Made by a program: the position numbers and the translations under genes. Source: Flavipsychrobacter sp. (GTDB taxonomy: Bacteria; Bacteroidota; Bacteroidia; Chitinophagales; Chitinophagaceae). From it: 64,000 nucleotides of DNA. This document shows, one piece after another, positions 60,303-64,000 of the stretch. Each line of letters starts with the position of its first letter. The stretch's first letter is position 1. Below the pieces are notes generated by a model. That model ran no database searches. It was not told where the DNA came from and saw nothing but the letters and a program-made list of their open reading frames with translations. The stretch spans positions 62,001 through 126,000 of the forward strand of contig JAEUVX010000004.1 of assembly GCA_016786615.1 (NCBI GenBank). Reading direction: 5' to 3'.

Positions 60303-61700
60303 ATGAATAGACGGATTAAAGAGGGCAAGACAATGAATGAAAAACAAGTGTTGGTAATTGACGCATGTGAAAAAACGCGCCAACAACTAAACGCGCTGCT
60401 TACAAGAGATGGAATGGGGGGGAGAACAGCGTATGCAGATTCACTGAATGCTGCAATCTCTGCAAATTATCACCCCGATATTATAATACTCTCAACAGCG
60501 TTGAGCAATGTTGGCATAACTGCATCTGCAGCTATGCTGATGTCTTATTACACAGGTGTTCCCATTATAATCAGTTGCAGCAAAGAAGAAGAGAATGCCG
60601 CTATGGAGGCTATAGGTGCAGGTGCGCAGGATTATTTCTTTGCAGATAATACGGATAGCTGCACATTACAGAAAATGATGCAATGCGCCTTGGTACGCGC
60701 TAAAATGGTGAACGACTACAAACGCCTGTTTGATGATACCCCCGGTGCCATGTACATCTACGATGTAGATACGCTGGAATTTCTGCAGGTAAATAACGCA
60801 ACGTTGCTGCAATACGGATATACAAGAGAAGAACTGCTGCAACTGACAACGGTAGCCATCAGGCCCGAAGAAGAACTGGACCGTTATTATGCCACATTGC
60901 GCAAGCTGAATGCAGTGTACTTTGATGCAGGCAGGTGGCGGCACATGAAGAAGGACGGTACTGTTTTTCATGTACATATCTATTCTCATGCTACCATGTT
61001 TGAAGGCAGAAATGCAAGGGTGGTAATGGCAGTAGATATAGATGAAAAAGTGAAGATTGAAGCAGCAAATAATATGCTGACAGAGCGAGTGAATAAGCAG
61101 GGAGAGCGGATGGAAAATATCCTGTCGTCTATTAAAGAATCAGTATGGTCTTGCTACGCAGAGACACTGGTAGTTACATACAGCAACAATGCATCGCTTG
61201 ATATTTTCGGATATGCACCGGATGAATTGATAGGCAAGTCGCACACGCTGATGAATAACATACACCCCGAAGACAGGAAAAGTGTTGATGAAAAAATAGC
61301 CAGGATTTGGGAAACGAAAGCTGATACGATTTACTTCAGGATATACAGTAAAACGGGCGACCTGAAGCATATACATACCGAGGTGATATTGCACAAAGAC
61401 GCAGAGGGACGGGATTTGCTGACAGGCGTATCGACAGACGTGACGGCACAACTGGAATACCAGCTGCGGATAGAAGCGCAGAATAAAAAACTGCAGGAAA
61501 TATCATGGATGCAATCGCACAAGATGCGCAGCCCTGTGGCAACTATCATGGGCCTGGTACAATTGCTGAAACCCGAAAAGCTGGATAGTGATACCGCGCA
61601 GATAATCAGCAATATTCTTGCAGCTACTCAAAAACTGGATGAAGCGATAAAAGAAGTAACGGAACATATTGCGGTGGATACGCAAACACAATCCAACTAA
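60303..61700 (+). CDS. PAS sensor with pseudo-receiver and phosphoacceptor helix but no ATPase domain
   Basis: A 465-residue cytoplasmic protein (start ATG at 60303; ATG at 60333 possible). Residues about 12 to 130 are receiver-like but degenerate: DACEKTR at the acidic pocket and DIIILSTAL with Ser at the phosphorylation site. Two PAS domains follow, at about 140 to 260 (YIYDVDTLEFLQVNNATLLQ) and 275 to 400 (SNNASLDIFGYAPDELIGKS). The end has a HisKA-like helix with WMQSHKMRSPVATIMGLVQL and stops without N, G1 or G2 ATPase boxes. Such ATPase-less forms are known in Bacteroidota; how they signal is unclear. Confidence 0.85.
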   Translation: MNRRIKEGKTMNEKQVLVIDACEKTRQQLNALLTRDGMGGRTAYADSLNAAISANYHPDIIILSTALSNVGITASAAMLMSYYTGVPIIISCSKEEENAAMEAIGAGAQDYFFADNTDSCTLQKMMQCALVRAKMVNDYKRLFDDTPGAMYIYDVDTLEFLQVNNATLLQYGYTREELLQLTTVAIRPEEELDRYYATLRKLNAVYFDAGRWRHMKKDGTVFHVHIYSHATMFEGRNARVVMAVDIDEKVKIEAANNMLTERVNKQGERMENILSSIKESVWSCYAETLVVTYSNNASLDIFGYAPDELIGKSHTLMNNIHPEDRKSVDEKIARIWETKADTIYFRIYSKTGDLKHIHTEVILHKDAEGRDLLTGVSTDVTAQLEYQLRIEAQNKKLQEISWMQSHKMRSPVATIMGLVQLLKPEKLDSDTAQIISNILAATQKLDEAIKEVTEHIAVDTQTQSN

Positions 61701-61703
61701 CGA

Positions 61704-62555
61704 TTACAATCTTTTTTTATGATAAGCTATCAGCCCTTCCATAGGGCTTTTGGCAATGGTGCCAAGGTCCAGCTCGTATTGCCGGCACAGGCTTTCCACA
61801 ACATCCCTGAATTCGTAAGCCACGCTGCCGGTAAAGTATAGCGGCAGTTTCCAGCTGTTGCGGTATTTCAGTATATGATGGTGGAAGAAATCGTTGATAC
61901 AGTCTTCGATGATATTTTCAGTCATGTAGTGGCCACGGGTATTTACCAGCAGCTTTACAAAGCCTGCCAGATACCTGTTGGGGAAAGGCTCGCCGTACAG
62001 CTTATTAATCATGGCCTGTACATCATTGCCATACAACTGCTCGAAAGCAAGTTTCAGTTCCGTATCAAAAGTATTGTAAGCGTAATATTGCAATACCCGC
62101 TTGCCTATATAATTGCCGCTGCCTTCATCGCCCGCTATAAAGCCAAGTGATGGTTTCTGTTCGGCTATTTTTTTACCATTGTAGTAGCAGCAATTGCTAC
62201 CGGTGCCCAATATGCTCACCATCCCTTTATTATCGCCGCAGAGTGCCCTTGCCGCCGCCATCATATCACTCTCTACATCCACTTTTGCAATACCGAAGTG
62301 TTTTTTCAGTATCGTAGCCAGTTCTTTTTGTTTTGCTGCACTGCCTGCCCCTGCGCCGTAATAAGCTACAGCATCTGCATGGTGTTTTTTAGGGTTCCAT
62401 TTCAGTTCTGATTGCAGCAGGTGCATTATTTCTTCCTTGCTTTGCAGATGCGGGTTGATGCCGCCGGTGCTGAAGTGCTGGGGCTTCTTGCCCTTTGCCA
62501 GCAAGCACCAATCAGTTTTGGTGGAGCCGCTTTCTACTAGGAGTATGGAAGGCAT
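61704..62555 (-). CDS. N-acetylglucosamine kinase-like ATPase (BadF/BadG family)
   Basis: A 283-residue protein of the ASKHA fold from the ATG at 62555 (MPSILLVESGSTKTDWCLLA). Phosphate-binding segments are ESGSTKTDW, SILGTGSNCCYY and GFIAGDEGSGNYIGKRVLQY, matching N-acetylglucosamine kinases, which phosphorylate the amino sugar released in cell-wall turnover. The exact sugar is not proven. It is convergent with the PAS gene (3-base gap) and divergent from the S41 protease gene. Confidence 0.88.
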   Translation of the reverse strand: MPSILLVESGSTKTDWCLLAKGKKPQHFSTGGINPHLQSKEEIMHLLQSELKWNPKKHHADAVAYYGAGAGSAAKQKELATILKKHFGIAKVDVESDMMAAARALCGDNKGMVSILGTGSNCCYYNGKKIAEQKPSLGFIAGDEGSGNYIGKRVLQYYAYNTFDTELKLAFEQLYGNDVQAMINKLYGEPFPNRYLAGFVKLLVNTRGHYMTENIIEDCINDFFHHHILKYRNSWKLPLYFTGSVAYEFRDVVESLCRQYELDLGTIAKSPMEGLIAYHKKRL

Positions 62556-62665
62556 AACGGGATATTTGATACAAAAATGCAGCATCAATCCTCATTTTCC
62601 TAATACTGTTTTGTTAATAGTATATGCTCATCGAATAAGTTTATTATTTAATCATTAAATGCGCC

Positions 62666-62673
62666 TAACTTTG
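62666..62673 (+). promoter_or_regulatory. -7 box TAACTTTG upstream of the S41 protease gene
   Basis: An exact TAnnTTTG, 17 bases before the ATG at 62691, in the 135-base divergent intergenic region. Confidence 0.45.
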
Positions 62674-62690
62674 CCCATCTTTTTTGGTAA

Positions 62691-64000
62691 ATGGACGGTA
62701 AGCAATCGGGTGGGTTTAAAGTTTGGACACCCCTGTTTTTTTCGGTAGTAATGGTGGGTGGCATGGCGCTGGGTTTCAACCTGCGCGATACCCTGCGTGG
62801 CAAACGCGACCTGCAGACCGTAATACAACGCAACGACAGGCTGGAGCAGATTATAGATCTGGTAAACGAAAAATACGTTGACAGCGTAAACAGCGACGAC
62901 TTGTACAAAGACGCTGTTGAGGGCATCCTCAGCCATCTGGACCCGCATACCATTTACATACCCGCAGACGAACTTGAAGATGTGAATCAGGATCTTGAAG
63001 GTAGTTTCTACGGGATAGGTGTAGAGTTTTTTGTATTCGACGATACCATCAATGTAACATCTGTAATACCCGGTGGCCCTGCCGAGAAAGCAGGCATCGT
63101 AACAGGTGATAAAATAGTACGTGTAGGCGACAGCACCGTTGCAGGAAAGCACATACCCAGCGATAATGTTATTAAGATGCTGAAAGGCAGGCTTAACACA
63201 AAAGTAACCGTAACGCTGAAGGAACCCGTTAATAATACACTGAAACAACTGACCATTACCCGTGGCGAAATACCGGTGTACAGCGTGGATGCCAACCTGA
63301 TGCTGGACAGCAAAACAGGCTACATAAAAATCAACCGCTTCAGCGCTACTACTTACGATGAGTTTGCCCGCGCACTGAAAGGGTTGAAAAACAGCGGTAT
63401 GGAACAACTGGTGATAGATGTACGCCAGAACCCAGGCGGCTATCTGGAAGCTGCGCAACATATTGTTGACGAACTGCTTGAAGGGGATAAGCTGATAGTA
63501 TATACACAAGGGTTGCACAACAAACGAACCGACTATAAAACAAATGGCAGGAATACATTTGAAAAAGGTAAAATTGCTGTGTTGGTAGATGAAGGTTCGG
63601 CATCGGCGAGCGAAATACTGGCAGGTGCGGTGCAGGACTGGGACAGGGGCATAGTAGTAGGCCGTCGTAGCTTTGGCAAGGGCCTTGTGCAGGAGCAATA
63701 CGAAATGAATGACGGCGCTGCCATACGCCTGACGGTTGCTAAATACTATACACCATCGGGGCGCAGCATACAACGCTCTTACAAAAACGGGCGCGATGCT
63801 TATGAAGAAGATTTCATCAAGCGTTTTGAACACGATGTACTGAAAGGCAACGACACCACACTGACGGAAGATACTACCCGCTACTATACTGCCAACAAAC
63901 GATTGGTGTATGGTGGTGGCGGCATCAAGCCCGATGTGTTTGTGCCATTTGATACGGCAAGGCTAACGCCGGGGCTCAGCAATATGATGTATAGCGAGGA
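62691..64000 (+). CDS. S41-family C-terminal processing protease, 3' end missing
   Basis: The frame is open from the ATG at 62691 to the end of the window (at least 436 residues). A membrane anchor (WTPLFFSVVMVGGMALGF) is followed by an N-terminal helical part, a PDZ domain at about 95 to 185 (EGSFYGIGVEFFVFDDTINV, GGPAEKAGIVTGDKIVRVGD), and the S41 core: VIDVRQNPGGYLEAA, the catalytic serine in VDEGSASASEIL and the catalytic lysine in RRSFGKGLVQE. It would cleave periplasmic proteins at their C-termini, as CtpA/Prc do. Its divergent neighbour is the sugar-kinase-like gene. Confidence 0.95.
   Translation, partial: MDGKQSGGFKVWTPLFFSVVMVGGMALGFNLRDTLRGKRDLQTVIQRNDRLEQIIDLVNEKYVDSVNSDDLYKDAVEGILSHLDPHTIYIPADELEDVNQDLEGSFYGIGVEFFVFDDTINVTSVIPGGPAEKAGIVTGDKIVRVGDSTVAGKHIPSDNVIKMLKGRLNTKVTVTLKEPVNNTLKQLTITRGEIPVYSVDANLMLDSKTGYIKINRFSATTYDEFARALKGLKNSGMEQLVIDVRQNPGGYLEAAQHIVDELLEGDKLIVYTQGLHNKRTDYKTNGRNTFEKGKIAVLVDEGSASASEILAGAVQDWDRGIVVGRRSFGKGLVQEQYEMNDGAAIRLTVAKYYTPSGRSIQRSYKNGRDAYEEDFIKRFEHDVLKGNDTTLTEDTTRYYTANKRLVYGGGGIKPDVFVPFDTARLTPGLSNMMYSE

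Noticed and set aside
62655-63833. Long minus-strand open frame of about 390 codons
   Set aside because: It lies wholly opposite the S41 protease gene, whose PDZ and catalytic motifs are clear; the minus-strand translation is Cys/Tyr/His-rich with no domain.
1-64000. tRNA, rRNA, transposase or phage integrase genes
   Set aside because: I looked for cloverleaf-like sequence, transposase DDE or recombinase motifs and flanking duplications by eye and saw none; a tRNA scan could still find a missed one.

Overview
The window comes from a Bacteroidota chromosome, most like the Chitinophagales. The evidence is seven secreted proteins ending in a type IX secretion (T9SS) sorting domain, TonB receptors with carboxypeptidase-like N-terminal domains, a FecI/FecR/STN signalling set, head-GIN and MbnP lipoproteins, few Shine-Dalgarno sequences, and several promoters fitting the phylum consensus (TTG, about 20 nt, TAnnTTTG). 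No rRNA, tRNA, insertion sequence, CRISPR array or phage gene was seen. The first and last genes run off the ends.

Layout. 1-2038: the end of an Asp-box T9SS protein and an enoyl-CoA hydratase. 2043-10482: a surface-polysaccharide locus in two divergent arms, with flippase, polymerase and three glycosyltransferases on the minus strand, and an O-antigen-ligase-like protein and the initiating sugar-phosphate transferase on the plus strand. 10571-13469: a universal stress protein whose start codon abuts a perfect inverted repeat, a glutaminyl-peptide cyclotransferase, a barrel protein and a free-standing sorting-domain-like protein. 13496-16434: an arsenic operon, arsR, a 31-residue Cys-pair peptide, a terminator or attenuator, then arsM, ACR3 and arsC, with two matching ArsR operators. 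16493-20359: a 39-residue minus-strand ORF with its own terminator, and an MbnP copper-associated gene set flanked by two related lipoproteins. 20472-28993: T9SS proteins, small ORFs, a LytTR regulator with a degenerate receiver, a TonB receptor and ribulose-phosphate epimerase. 29180-30853: a hybrid histidine kinase.

30907-40113 is the most interesting stretch: an ECF sigma factor, a FecR anti-sigma factor, and an STN protein whose C-terminal half is not a TonB receptor but 16-residue surface repeats plus a probable barrel. A second surface-repeat protein, a TonB receptor and a head-GIN lipoprotein follow. A GGGGTA-centred motif precedes the sigma factor, the second repeat protein, the TonB receptor and a small membrane ORF on the opposite strand, which suggests one regulon.

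40205-50625 holds barrel and lipoprotein genes, a rhomboid protease with a long N-terminal part, a TPR lipoprotein, a paralogous lipoprotein pair, a second ECF sigma factor with a membrane partner, and an ELWxxDG-repeat T9SS protein. 50768-59494 is a tandem of three large T9SS proteins built from shared Ig-like modules, the last with a seven-unit propeller. 59691-64000 has a lipoprotein, a PAS protein with a phosphoacceptor helix but no ATPase domain, an N-acetylglucosamine-kinase-like protein and the start of an S41 processing protease.
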